A stretch of 64,000 nt of DNA from contig NZ_JAWLVJ010000002.1 of the NCBI RefSeq assembly GCF_033100395.1, positions 62,001 to 126,000 on the forward strand, read 5' to 3'. Shown here in pieces: positions 1 through 8,306 of this stretch (positions within the stretch are counted from its first letter, which is position 1; each line of letters opens with the position of its first letter). This DNA is from Terasakiella sp033100395 (GTDB lineage: Bacteria > Pseudomonadota > Alphaproteobacteria > Rhodospirillales > Terasakiellaceae). Position numbers and translations under genes: made by a program. The notes below the pieces were generated by a model that saw only the letters and a list, made by a program, of their open reading frames with translations, was not told the DNA's origin and searched no databases.

Positions 1-51
1 GAGAAATATGATGAGTATAGAACGTAACATGTCAGATTATTCCAATTTACT

Positions 52-924
52 TTACTTCAACACACGACCAGCGACCGCATCAAGTTTGGCAACCAGCTCC
101 GGGTCGCGGGCATCGGGTGCGGTGATCAGGGCATATTCCAATGCGGTGTGGCATCCACTTGGGCAGGGCAGAGGGGCAGCTGCAATCTTCGGGGCAGCAG
201 CTTTCACGAGGGCGCGGCCTTTGTCGGCGTTGCTCATCAGCACCTGGATGATTTGTTCGACCGTCACATCGTCGTGGTCTTCGTGCCAGCAGTCATAATC
301 TGTAACCATGGCAACGGTGGCGTAGCCCATTTCGGCTTCGCGTGCGAGCTTGGCTTCGGGCATGTTGGTCATGCCGATGACGGAGCATCCCCAGGAACGA
401 TACAGGTTTGATTCTGCCTTGGTGGAGAATTGCGGGCCTTCCATACATAAATATGTGCCGCCGCGGGTGTATTCAATCCCGGTTTCTTTCAAGGCGTCTT
501 CCAGACAATCGACCAGACGTTTGGACACAGGCTCGCCAAAGGCCACATGCGCCACACATCCGGTGGTGAAGAAAGATTTGTCGCGCGCAAAGGTGCGGTC
601 AATATAATCATCTGCCAGCACGAAATGCCCCGGTGGCAGTTCTTCCTTTAACGAGCCACAGGCTGAAACGGAAACGATGTCCGTAACACCTGCACGTTTC
701 ATCGCATCGATATTGGCGCGGTAGTTGACTTCGCTTGGGGAGATTTTGTGACCACGGGCGTGGCGGGGTAGAAAGCGCATCTGGACCCCGTCCAGTTCCC
801 CAAACAGAATGTCGTCGGAAACTTTGCCGAACGGCGAGGTGATGGTTTCCCAACGGACATTTTCCAGTCCGTCGATTTCATAGATGCCGCTGCCGCCGAT
901 AATGCCAATGATGGTTTCAGACAT
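52..924 (-). CDS. mtnP: S-methyl-5'-thioadenosine phosphorylase
   Basis: Cytosolic PNP/MTAP-family phosphorylase that splits 5'-methylthioadenosine into adenine and methylthioribose-1-phosphate in methionine salvage. The 290-aa protein starts with the family's phosphate loop (IIGGSGIYEIDGL near residue 5). It also carries the FLPRHARGH, SACGSL and MEGPQFST blocks and the GMTNMPEAKLAREAE substrate-site segment, all in the order of bacterial MTAPs, and the length is normal. I chose the ATG at 922-924 because an AGGAGAA ribosome site lies just upstream; the frame is open 24 codons further without such a site. It stands alone, divergent from aapJ across about 500 bp. A generic purine nucleoside phosphorylase is the only serious alternative. 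Confidence 0.93.
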   Translation of the reverse strand: MSETIIGIIGGSGIYEIDGLENVRWETITSPFGKVSDDILFGELDGVQMRFLPRHARGHKISPSEVNYRANIDAMKRAGVTDIVSVSACGSLKEELPPGHFVLADDYIDRTFARDKSFFTTGCVAHVAFGEPVSKRLVDCLEDALKETGIEYTRGGTYLCMEGPQFSTKAESNLYRSWGCSVIGMTNMPEAKLAREAEMGYATVAMVTDYDCWHEDHDDVTVEQIIQVLMSNADKGRALVKAAAPKIAAAPLPCPSGCHTALEYALITAPDARDPELVAKLDAVAGRVLK

Positions 925-1439
925 AATTTTAGATTCTCCTGTGGTCGAATGACGTTGTTGGGATGATTTTTGCCACGGATTGCAGATAGAATCCAAGAGA
1001 AATGAAAAAAAAATAAAAGCCTGTCCAAATGGTCAAAAAACGACCATGCAACGCACAAAAAATAAGCCTTTCTTTACAGTGCAATGCACCATAATGCCTG
1101 ATTTATGAACAACTTGGGAAAAATGCCTACCCACTACTACGCAGATTTGAAGATTGGTGCAAAAAATTTGAATCAGAAAGCGAATTTGGTCTTGCCAATC
1201 TGTCAAATAAGGGTAAAGCTGCATCAGTTGCATTTGGATTAATACTTTTGATCCATTTGTACACACGGGTTTAAAACGCAGGTTTTTATCTGCACAAATA
1301 TGTGAACGATCGCGTTCAGAAAATGAAATGATTTAGAAAAAACGTTAGGGATTTTCTGGTCGCGATATTCTAGAGATTATAGGGTCTTTCACAGAGCTTA
1401 TGGTCTTTCGTTCTTCTTCAATTTACGGGAGATTTATAA
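925..1439. other. intergenic region between mtnP and aapJ
   Basis: This 515-bp AT-rich gap separates two divergent genes and should hold both promoters. I see no convincing gene: the longest minus-strand frame (1033-1266) has no ribosome site and an unnatural composition. Small symmetric elements are ATGGTC-N7-GACCAT at 1029-1047 and GTGCA-A-TGCAC at 1079-1089, possible operators but unassigned. A GGGAG ribosome site precedes aapJ at about 1427-1432. No terminator or sigma-54 element was recognised. Confidence 0.5.
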
Positions 1440-2462
1440 ATGAAGAAAACAATGTCTGTCCTGACCGGCGCACTCGTTGCAACAGCCGTTTCAGCCACTG
1501 CTTCTATGGCAGCGGATACTCTGGAAGCTGTTAAAGCACGCGGCGAACTGCTGTGTGGTGCATCAACTGGTCTTCCTGGCTTCTCACTGCCAGATGAAAA
1601 AGGTAACTGGACAGGTCTTGATGTGGATACCTGTCGCGCGGTTGCTGCTGCCGTTCTGGGTGATGCCAACAAAGTTAAGTTCATTCCACTGACGGCGAAA
1701 GAGCGTTTCACAGCATTGCAGTCTGGTGAGATTGACATTCTGTCTCGTAACACCACATGGACACACACACGTGATACGTCTCTGGGGCTGAACTTCGCGG
1801 GCGTTAACTATTATGATGGTCAAGGCTTCCTGGTTCAAAAAGAACTGGGCGTAAAATCAGCGCTTGAACTGGACGGTGCGTCTGTTTGTATCCAGGCTGG
1901 TACAACAACAGAATTGAACCTTGCTGATTATTTCAAGCTGAACGGCATGTCTTTCAGCCCTGTTGTATACGATACATCTGATCAGACTGTACAAGGTTTT
2001 GCGGCTGGTCGTTGTGACATTCTGACATCTGACCAATCTCAGCTTTATGCACTTCGTTCCAAGCTGGATGATCCAAGCAAAGCGGTTGTTCTGCCGGAAG
2101 TTATTTCCAAAGAGCCACTCGGCCCTGTTGTTCGTCAAGGTGATGACGCCTGGTTCAACATTGTGAAATGGACATTGTTTGCACAAGTAAACGCTGAAGA
2201 ATTTGGCGTAACATCTGGTAATGCGGACGAAATGCTGAAAAGCAACAACCCGAACATCCAGCGTCTGCTGGGGACTTCAGGTGATGCAGGTGCCAAGCTT
2301 GGTCTTGGTGCAAACTGGGCATACAACGCGATCAAACAGGTTGGTAACTATGGTGAAATGTTTGACCGCAACGTTGGTCCAAAAACACCACTGCAAATCT
2401 CACGCGGCTTGAACGCATTGTGGACTAAAGGCGGTCTGCAGTATGCGCCACCAGTACGCTAA
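1440..2462 (+). CDS. aapJ: general L-amino acid ABC transporter, periplasmic binding protein
   Basis: Periplasmic solute-binding subunit of the broad-specificity amino-acid transporter AapJQMP (SBP family 3). The 340-aa product has a classical Sec signal peptide, cut near residue 24 (ASMA/ADTLE). The mature part is typical of AapJ: KARGELLCGASTGLPGF at its start, GLDVDTCRAVAAAVLGD, the LSRNTTWTHTRDT block, and a long C-terminal region ending near LNALWTKGGLQYAPPVR. Length matches the family, which is larger than most amino-acid binding proteins. It is first in a four-gene operon in the standard order J-Q-M-P. A hairpin with a T-run follows, probably lowering expression of the membrane genes relative to this one. 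Confidence 0.95.
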   Translation: MKKTMSVLTGALVATAVSATASMAADTLEAVKARGELLCGASTGLPGFSLPDEKGNWTGLDVDTCRAVAAAVLGDANKVKFIPLTAKERFTALQSGEIDILSRNTTWTHTRDTSLGLNFAGVNYYDGQGFLVQKELGVKSALELDGASVCIQAGTTTELNLADYFKLNGMSFSPVVYDTSDQTVQGFAAGRCDILTSDQSQLYALRSKLDDPSKAVVLPEVISKEPLGPVVRQGDDAWFNIVKWTLFAQVNAEEFGVTSGNADEMLKSNNPNIQRLLGTSGDAGAKLGLGANWAYNAIKQVGNYGEMFDRNVGPKTPLQISRGLNALWTKGGLQYAPPVR

Positions 2463-2487
2463 GATCAGTTGATCTGCGAATGACAAG

Positions 2488-2540
2488 TGGGTGTGTTTTT
2501 TGCGAAGGTTTTCGTCAAAAGGCACGCCCATTTTTTCTTT
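2488..2540 (+). terminator. hairpin plus T-run between aapJ and aapQ
   Basis: An imperfect long hairpin has outer arms TGGGTGTG (2488-2495) and CACGCCCA (2523-2530) and inner arms TTTTGCGAA/TTCGTCAAAA. It is followed by a T-rich tract at 2531-2540. Placement just after the binding-protein gene is typical of partial terminators or mRNA 3'-end stabilisers that set binding-protein excess over the permease. Confidence 0.65.
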
Positions 2541-2565
2541 TATGATTTAAGTTTGGAGTGTGCTC

Positions 2566-3762
2566 ATGTCGCAAAATAATAACGACAGCACCACCGAGCC
2601 CAAACAATCGTCTTCGGCTTTATATGATCCGCGCGTGCGTGGAGCCGTCTTTCAGGCTCTTTTGGTCATGTTTCTGGTGTGGCTTGGCTGGACAATTTTC
2701 CAGAACACCCTTCAGAATATGGAAAGCCGTGGCATTACCACGGGCTTTGATTTTTTAAGTAATCCGGCAGGCTTTGAGATTCTCATGAGCCTTGTCCCCT
2801 ACAGTTCAGAATCCACTTATGGCCGGACTTTCCTGGTCGGTCTGTTAAATACGGTTCTGGTTTCCCTGGTCGGTATTTTCCTGGCCACCATTCTGGGCTT
2901 TGTGATGGGTGTGGCCCGTCTGTCCAAGAACTTTCTGATTGCCAAAGTTGCAAGCTTCTATGTGGAAACTTTGCGTAACATTCCGTTGCTTTTGCAGATT
3001 TTTTTCTGGTATTTCGCGGTGCTGCAACCGTTGCCAAGCCCACGTAACAGTGCGGAATTTGCAGGTGTCTTCTTCCTTAATAACCGTGGCCTTTATGTAC
3101 CTGCACCGATTTTGGAAGCCGGTTTCAACTTTGTTGTTGCTGCCTTTATTCTTGGTATTATGGGCACCATTGTTCTTTCAAAATGGGCACGCAAACGCCA
3201 GGAAGCAACAGGGCAGCAGTTCCCTGTTCTATATAGCAGCCTTGGCCTGATCATTGGTTTGCCGCTTGTTGTTTTCCTTCTTCTTGGTGCTCCGCTCAGC
3301 TGGGATATGCCGGGTCTGAAAGGCTTTAACTTCCGCGGTGGTGTGCCAATCATCCCCGAGTTCATTGCCCTGTTGATGGCATTGACCACCTATACCGCTG
3401 CCTTTATCGCCGAGATCGTGCGTGCTGGTATTCTGGCCGTCCCCCACGGTCAGACAGAAGCAGCTGAAAGCCTTGGGATCAAGAAAAGCGTGTCGCTGCG
3501 TTTGATCATTATCCCGCAGGCCATGCGCGTAGTGATCCCGCCGCTGACCAGCCAGTATCTGAACCTTGCGAAAAACTCGTCTCTGGCGACTGCCATCGGT
3601 TATCCCGATATCGTCTCGGTCTTTATGGGCACGACCCTGAACCAGACTGGTCAAGCCGTCGAGATCGTTGCCATGACAATGGCCGTTTACCTGACCATCA
3701 GCCTGACACTTTCCGTCGTGATGAACTGGTACAACAAAGCCATGGCCCTGAAGGAGCGTTAA
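2566..3762 (+). CDS. aapQ: general L-amino acid ABC transporter, permease AapQ
   Basis: One of two inner-membrane permeases of the Aap transporter (HisM/BPD_transp_1 type). About 398 aa, with an N-terminal membrane segment near residues 25-45, a central hydrophobic array, and the ATPase-docking EAA loop near residues 305-335 (AAESLGIKKSVSLRLIIIPQ). The long insert between the first helices and the core is normal for AapQ, which is larger than ordinary amino-acid permeases. I chose the ATG at 2566 because GGAG at 2555-2558 is 7 nt upstream; a GTG at 2560 in the same frame is too close to that site. It lies one base upstream of aapM. Confidence 0.93.
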   Translation: MSQNNNDSTTEPKQSSSALYDPRVRGAVFQALLVMFLVWLGWTIFQNTLQNMESRGITTGFDFLSNPAGFEILMSLVPYSSESTYGRTFLVGLLNTVLVSLVGIFLATILGFVMGVARLSKNFLIAKVASFYVETLRNIPLLLQIFFWYFAVLQPLPSPRNSAEFAGVFFLNNRGLYVPAPILEAGFNFVVAAFILGIMGTIVLSKWARKRQEATGQQFPVLYSSLGLIIGLPLVVFLLLGAPLSWDMPGLKGFNFRGGVPIIPEFIALLMALTTYTAAFIAEIVRAGILAVPHGQTEAAESLGIKKSVSLRLIIIPQAMRVVIPPLTSQYLNLAKNSSLATAIGYPDIVSVFMGTTLNQTGQAVEIVAMTMAVYLTISLTLSVVMNWYNKAMALKER

Positions 3763-3763
3763 T

Positions 3764-4861
3764 ATGGGAAAATATGTTGAAAAAGAAGCGCTCCCACCAC
3801 CCGTATCGACCACGGGACCCATTGCCTGGGTGCGCCAGAATTTGCTGTCCTCACCTGCCAATACGGTGATGACCCTCTTTGCCCTTTATCTGTTGTGGGA
3901 ATTTGTCCCGCCACTGCTGAACTGGGCGTTTTTTGAAGCGAACTTCGCCGGCGATAGTCCGGAAGCCTGTTCGGGTGCCGGGGCCTGTTGGGTCTTTATC
4001 AAGACACGGCTTGGTTTCTTCACCTATGGTTTCTATACCGAAGCCGAAAGATGGCGCGTGGATCTGAGCTTCCTGTTGCTCGCCCTCGTGGTTATCCCGC
4101 AGTTCATCCAGAACTTCCCTTACAAAGCCTGGATCGGTGTGGCGGGTCTGACCGTCCTGCCGGTTGTGGTCGGGATTTTGCTGCTGGGTGGCATGTTTGG
4201 TCTTGAACATGTGGAAACCCACCAGTGGGGTGGCCTGATGCTGACATTGGTTTTGTCCTATGTGGGGATCGTTGCGGCCTTGCCGTTCGGGGTGATCCTT
4301 GCCTTGGGGCGTCGATCTGAAATGCCGACGGTGCGCATTGTTTGTGTGACCTTTATTGAATTGTGGCGTGGTGTGCCGCTGATCTCGGTTCTCTTTATGG
4401 CGTCTGTGATGCTGCCTTTATTCCTGCCATCCGGTTGGGACTTTGAAAAGCTGCTGCGCGCTTTGATTGGGATTACCATGTTCCAGTCCGCCTATATGGC
4501 CGAAGTGATCCGGGGCGGTTTGCAAGCCATTCCGAAAGGTCAGTTTGAAGCGGCGGCCGCCCTTGGTCTTGGTTATTGGCGTTCCATGGGGCTGATCATT
4601 TTGCCTCAGGCGTTGAAGCTCGTGATCCCGGGGATCGTGAATACCTTCATCGCGCTTTTCAAGGACACCACCCTGGTGCTGATCATTGGTCTGCTGGACA
4701 TTCTGGCGACCGTGCAATCCTCCATCGTTGACCCGAAATGGGGTGGCGTTGCGACGGAAGGCTATATTTTTGCAGCGTTCTGTTTCTGGGTTTTCTGTTA
4801 TGGCATGTCCAAATACAGTCAATCACTGGAGCGCAAACTTCACACCGGACACAAACGCTAA
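3764..4861 (+). CDS. aapM: general L-amino acid ABC transporter, permease AapM
   Basis: Second permease of the Aap transporter, 365 aa, paired with AapQ as a heterodimer in the inner membrane. Several hydrophobic helices are visible. The EAA loop (AAAALGLGYWRSMGLIILPQ near residues 263-282) is the contact to AapP. The N-terminal half has the AapM-specific first helices and the periplasmic stretch around SPEACSGAGACWVF. It begins one base after the aapQ stop, so the two are probably translationally coupled, and aapP follows after 14 bp. Confidence 0.93.
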   Translation: MGKYVEKEALPPPVSTTGPIAWVRQNLLSSPANTVMTLFALYLLWEFVPPLLNWAFFEANFAGDSPEACSGAGACWVFIKTRLGFFTYGFYTEAERWRVDLSFLLLALVVIPQFIQNFPYKAWIGVAGLTVLPVVVGILLLGGMFGLEHVETHQWGGLMLTLVLSYVGIVAALPFGVILALGRRSEMPTVRIVCVTFIELWRGVPLISVLFMASVMLPLFLPSGWDFEKLLRALIGITMFQSAYMAEVIRGGLQAIPKGQFEAAAALGLGYWRSMGLIILPQALKLVIPGIVNTFIALFKDTTLVLIIGLLDILATVQSSIVDPKWGGVATEGYIFAAFCFWVFCYGMSKYSQSLERKLHTGHKR

Positions 4862-4875
4862 GTGAGTAATGAGAA

Positions 4876-5697
4876 ATGACAAAAGATCCTGATTCAATTA
4901 CAGATACAGTGACCGAAGCCGAACTGCGCGCGGGCCACAATCTGGATCACGAAGTCTCCAAGGACGATGTGATCAAACTGGTCAATATGAACAAATGGTA
5001 CGGGGACTTTCATGTTCTGCGTGACATTAACCTGAACGTCCATAAGGGCGAACGGATTGTAATCTGTGGACCTTCCGGTTCCGGTAAATCCACCATGATC
5101 CGCTGTATCAACCGCCTGGAAGAACACCAGACAGGCCAGATCATCGTGGAAGGTGTGGAACTGACCAACGATCTGAAAAACATTGATACCATTCGCCGCG
5201 AAGTGGGCATGTGTTTCCAGCACTTCAACCTGTTTCCGCATCTGACCATTCTGGAAAACTGTGTTCTGGCCCCCATGTGGGTGCGCAAAGAACCGCGCAA
5301 GGTGGCTGAAGAACGCGCCATGCATTATCTGGAACGGGTAAAAATCCCGGAACAGGCGGGCAAATACCCGGGCCAGCTTTCCGGTGGTCAGCAACAGCGT
5401 GTGGCGATCGCGCGTTCCTTGTGCATGGAACCCAAGATCATGCTGTTTGACGAACCCACCTCCGCCCTTGATCCTGAAATGATTAAGGAGGTGCTGGACA
5501 CTATGGTACAATTGGCCGAAGAAGGCATGACGATGCTGTGTGTTACCCACGAAATGGGCTTCGCCAAAACAGTGGCTGACCGCGTCATCTTCATGGCCGA
5601 CGGCCAGATCATCGAAGAAAACGAACCACATCAATTCTTCGAAAACCCACAGGAAGAACGTACACAGGAATTCTTAAGCCAGATCATTGGTCACTAG
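4876..5697 (+). CDS. aapP: general L-amino acid ABC transporter, ATP-binding protein
   Basis: Cytosolic ATPase of the Aap transporter. The 273-aa protein has Walker A GPSGSGKST at residues 65-73, the Q-loop FQHFNLFPH, the ABC signature LSGGQQQR near residue 169, Walker B IMLFDEPTSALDP and the switch His in CVTHEMG. These are all intact and typical of the GlnQ/HisP class. An acidic extension of about 30 residues precedes the ABC fold. A GAG-rich ribosome site lies in TGAGTAATGAGAA just upstream. The final 100 bases of this gene appear a second time beyond a single N, so the 3' end is intact but the following sequence needs collapsing. Confidence 0.94.
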   Translation: MTKDPDSITDTVTEAELRAGHNLDHEVSKDDVIKLVNMNKWYGDFHVLRDINLNVHKGERIVICGPSGSGKSTMIRCINRLEEHQTGQIIVEGVELTNDLKNIDTIRREVGMCFQHFNLFPHLTILENCVLAPMWVRKEPRKVAEERAMHYLERVKIPEQAGKYPGQLSGGQQQRVAIARSLCMEPKIMLFDEPTSALDPEMIKEVLDTMVQLAEEGMTMLCVTHEMGFAKTVADRVIFMADGQIIEENEPHQFFENPQEERTQEFLSQIIGH

Positions 5698-5810
5698 GAA
5701 GTCNCGACGGCCAGATCATCGAAGAAAACGAACCACATCAATTCTTCGAAAACCCACAGGAAGAACGTACACAGGAATTCTTAAGCCAGATCATTGGTCA
5801 CTAGGAAGTC
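5598..5810. repeat. 106-bp exact tandem duplication around a single N (contig join)
   Basis: Bases 5598-5703 (the end of aapP plus 6 nt) are repeated without a mismatch at 5705-5810. The two copies are separated only by one undetermined base at 5704. This is what a scaffolder produces when two contigs that overlap by their ends are joined with a token N instead of being merged. The second copy carries only the last codons of aapP and no start. I read it as an assembly artefact, not a biological duplication. Confidence 0.9.
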
Positions 5811-5826
5811 TTAAGGCGTATTTGAA

Positions 5827-5912
5827 AACCGTCATCCTCGCGAATGCGGGGATCCAGCTTCCCTGAACAAGGAAGGTTTGGATCCCCAATCAAGTTGGGG
5901 ATGACGGTTTTT
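5827..5912. repeat. palindromic doublet, family A (also a likely aapP terminator)
   Basis: Two palindromic arms, GTCATCCTCGCGAATGCGGG (5831-5850, continuing GATCC) and the matching GGATCCCC...GGGGATGAC arm (5880-5905), face each other across about 25 bp. AAAACC and GGTTTTTT extend the outer stem, so the whole unit can fold into one long hairpin ending in a T-run. The same doublet architecture recurs at 20405, 40065, 60087 and 60441. Here it probably also ends aap transcription. Confidence 0.8.
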
Positions 5913-5966
5913 TGTTTCATGCACACCACTCTCTGTGTCCCTGTGAAAACAGGGGGCGGTGTTTAA

Positions 5967-6341
5967 TTACTCAATACAGGCTTTGAAATATTTTGTTGCG
6001 CGCAGGTTTGCAGAATATTCGGCGAAGGGGATTGAGTGGCAGCGTTGGTCTTTTTCGAAGAAATCTTCATTATAGAATGCAGAAGGGGAATAGATGCTTT
6101 GTGACTTTAGTTTTGCAAAGAAGCTCTTTGGCTCTTGCAATTGTGTGTCTACCCAATCTTTAGCCTGATTGTCACAAGCGCCCTTAAGAGCGTATGTCTC
6201 GTATACACTCTTCAGGAAAATGTCGTTGCCGCGATAGTGTTTCAGGATACAGGCGTAATCGCGTCGTTCTTGCTTTGTCGCCACGCCATATTCATAACAG
6301 CCCCAATTGCGTGTTTGCGAGGATTTCCCATTGTTACTCAA
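5967..6341 (-). CDS. small Cys-containing hypothetical protein
   Basis: A 124-aa frame I do not recognise. It opens with TTG at 6339-6341, inside the last codons of rnhB (8-bp overlap), with GGGGA just upstream as a possible ribosome site, so it may be translationally coupled. It has five cysteines (in WGCYEYG, YACILKHY, GACDNQA, QRCHSIP, KACIE) spaced as in secreted disulfide proteins, yet no signal peptide or membrane segment. Either the protein is cytosolic, or its 5' end has been lost or lies out of frame in rnhB. No function is assigned. Confidence 0.45.
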   Translation of the reverse strand: MSNNGKSSQTRNWGCYEYGVATKQERRDYACILKHYRGNDIFLKSVYETYALKGACDNQAKDWVDTQLQEPKSFFAKLKSQSIYSPSAFYNEDFFEKDQRCHSIPFAEYSANLRATKYFKACIE

Positions 6342-6945
6342 TCCCCATAATTTTTTTAATCGGCTTGAAGCTTTTGCGGTGATGCGGCGTCACTCCCAAC
6401 CTCATCAGCCCTTCCTGATGAAGTTTCACGCCGTAGCCTGCGTTTTTCTCCCAACCATATCCCGGGTATTCTTCTGCCAGTTTAGCCATCTCCTGATCCC
6501 GCGTGACTTTGGCTATGATAGAGGCGGCAGCGATGGAGCAGGACAGTCCGTCGCCTTTAACCACGGGATGACCAGGCACGCCCAGTTCAGGCGGTAGCTT
6601 GTTGCCATCGATCAATGCGTAATCCGGCCTTGTGGATAATCCTGTCACGGCACGGCGCATGGCGAGGAAGGTGGCTTGCAGGATGTTAAGCTCATCAATT
6701 TCTTCCACACTGGCTTCACCCACCGCCCAGATGCTTTCCGCCTTGATCTGATCGATGAGCGCTTCGCGTTTTTTCGCTGACAGTTTTTTTGAATCGTTCA
6801 GGCTTTGGGCGAGGTCAGGGGACAGGGTGGACTGGTCGAAAATCACGGCAGCGGCGGTGACCGGGCCCGCCCAAGGGCCGCGTCCGGCTTCGTCGATGCC
6901 GCAAACCAGACCTGTTTGCTCGTTTTCCAGTGAAAAATCAGGCAT
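6334..6945 (-). CDS. rnhB: ribonuclease HII
   Basis: Removes RNA from RNA-DNA hybrids, including single ribonucleotides misinserted in DNA. The product shows the RNase HII signature VCGIDEAGRGPWAGPV near the N-terminus (catalytic Asp-Glu) and further acidic motifs in YALIDGN and SIIAKVTRDQEM. It ends with the GYGVKLH...GVTPHHRKSF segment that defines the family. About 203 aa is normal. Two in-frame ATGs lie upstream (6957, 6951). I prefer the one at 6945, since GGGA precedes it by six bases and the first ATG has nothing resembling a ribosome site. Confidence 0.93.
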   Translation of the reverse strand: MPDFSLENEQTGLVCGIDEAGRGPWAGPVTAAAVIFDQSTLSPDLAQSLNDSKKLSAKKREALIDQIKAESIWAVGEASVEEIDELNILQATFLAMRRAVTGLSTRPDYALIDGNKLPPELGVPGHPVVKGDGLSCSIAAASIIAKVTRDQEMAKLAEEYPGYGWEKNAGYGVKLHQEGLMRLGVTPHHRKSFKPIKKIMGIE

Positions 6946-7037
6946 AATCATTCCCATGTGTGTTCGCGCTCACAGTCAGTCTGTCACATATCTGTCAGAT
7001 TCAATGTCAGCGTGTAAGTAATCTTCAAGGCTGAGCC

Positions 7038-7709
7038 ATGTTAAGCATTGTTATTCCGACCTACAATACTTCTGTTGGATTAAAACAGACCGTGGGCTCT
7101 CTTGTCCCGCCGCCCTATGCGCGCGAGATCATTGTGGTGGACGGCGGGTCAACAGATGATACGCTGGATGTGGCCAAAGACCTGGATGTCAAAGTGGTCA
7201 AAGCCCCCAAAGGACGCGGGTCTCAGCTGAAAGCAGGGGGCGAGGCGGCCAGTGGGGATTGGCTGCTGTTTCTGCATGCCGATACCATCCTGCCCCAGGA
7301 CTGGGGACTGGAAGTCTGCAAGTTTATTGCAGAAGAAGGTGAACGTCAGCGCGCAGGTTATTTCACTTTTGCATTGGATGATGAAGATAGCTCGGCCAAG
7401 CGGCTGGAGAAAATCGTTTCCTGGCGGTGTCGATTGCTGGGGCTTCCTTATGGAGATCAGGGGCTTTTGATCAGTCGAAATCTTTATGATGAGATCGGTG
7501 GTTTTAGTGATATCCCCTTGATGGAAGATGTGGATATTGTGCGCCGGATTGGCAAAAGGCGTTTGCGTCAGTTGTCAGCGCGCGCTGTGACCTCGGCCAT
7601 TCGCTATCGCCATCACGGATATGTGAAGCGCTCTTTGCGCAATTTCACTTGTTTGACACTTTATTTCTTGGGAGTATCGCCTAAACGGATCGTCAAACTC
7701 TACGGATAA
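7038..7709 (+). CDS. TIGR04283-type family 2 glycosyltransferase
   Basis: A 223-aa GT-A glycosyltransferase. It has the nucleotide-sugar binding start MLSIVIPTYNTSVGLKQT, the VVDGGSTDDTL segment and the metal-binding FLHADTILP (a variant DxD). It also has the GDQGLLISRNLYDEIGGFSD acceptor-side motif and the PLMEDVDIVRRI motif. This pattern is the TIGR04283 family, sometimes annotated as arsenosugar-related, although the true acceptor is generally unknown. Six bases separate it from the TIGR04282 gene, its usual partner in proteobacterial genomes, so the pair is probably one functional unit. No membrane helix is obvious. Confidence 0.85.
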   Translation: MLSIVIPTYNTSVGLKQTVGSLVPPPYAREIIVVDGGSTDDTLDVAKDLDVKVVKAPKGRGSQLKAGGEAASGDWLLFLHADTILPQDWGLEVCKFIAEEGERQRAGYFTFALDDEDSSAKRLEKIVSWRCRLLGLPYGDQGLLISRNLYDEIGGFSDIPLMEDVDIVRRIGKRRLRQLSARAVTSAIRYRHHGYVKRSLRNFTCLTLYFLGVSPKRIVKLYG

Positions 7710-7715
7710 CTCTTC

Positions 7716-8306
7716 TTGACCCTTCATCTTGTTATTTTCGCCAAGGAACCCCGTATCGGGCGGGTAAAAACGCGTCTGGCCCGCGATATCGGGAAAGTGC
7801 CTGCCTGGCGGTTTTATCGCCGCATGGTGCACGAAATGCCACGAAAGTTGCGCAGGAAGGGGCCGTGGAAGACATGGATTTCACACAGTCCGGATAGGAT
7901 GAAACCGGGGCTGCTTTCAACGCAAGCCGATGGGTATCTCAAACAAGGTAGCGGTGATCTGGGGGAACGCATGTTCCGCCCGGCCTCAACCCTGCCACCG
8001 GGACCTTTTCTGGTGATTGGTACGGACGTGCCGGGGATCAGGGCGCATCATATCCGCAAGGCTTTTAAATTGTTGGGCACCCATGATGTAGTCTTTGGCC
8101 CGGCCGATGATGGTGGTTTCTGGCTGGTGGGGCTAAAGCGTCATGGCATTCTTGCCAATCCCTATAGACGACCTGTTCGGTGGTCGCATGCAGAAACGTT
8201 GAATGACTGCCTTGCCAATCTTGAGGATAAGAAAGTGGCTTTTCTCGACATGTTGGAAGATGTGGATGACGGATCATCCTTTTTGCGTTGGCGCGAGAAC
8301 CGTTAG
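7716..8306 (+). CDS. TIGR04282 / DUF2064 nucleotidyl- or glycosyltransferase-like protein
   Basis: A 196-aa protein of the DUF2064 (TIGR04282) family, a relative of CofC/MobA-type GT-A nucleotidyltransferases. Visible marks are the N-terminal VIFAKEPRIGRVKTRLARDIG, QGSGDLGERM, the VIGTDVPGI acidic motif and GPADDGGFWLVGLK. The start is a TTG directly after the upstream glycosyltransferase stop, so coupling is likely. The activity of the family is not firmly known. The 3' end runs 33 bp into the convergent lipid-kinase gene. Confidence 0.83.
   Translation: MTLHLVIFAKEPRIGRVKTRLARDIGKVPAWRFYRRMVHEMPRKLRRKGPWKTWISHSPDRMKPGLLSTQADGYLKQGSGDLGERMFRPASTLPPGPFLVIGTDVPGIRAHHIRKAFKLLGTHDVVFGPADDGGFWLVGLKRHGILANPYRRPVRWSHAETLNDCLANLEDKKVAFLDMLEDVDDGSSFLRWRENR

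Noticed and set aside
1033..1266. 77-aa minus-strand frame in the mtnP-aapJ gap
   Set aside because: No ribosome site, odd composition, no family resemblance; better read as promoter DNA.
3229..3861. 210-aa minus-strand frame opposite aapQ/aapM
   Set aside because: Antisense shadow of two well-supported permease genes; no ribosome site and no recognisable family.
5705..5810. Second aapP end as a true gene duplication
   Set aside because: Perfect identity, a single N between copies and no start codon point to an unmerged contig overlap.
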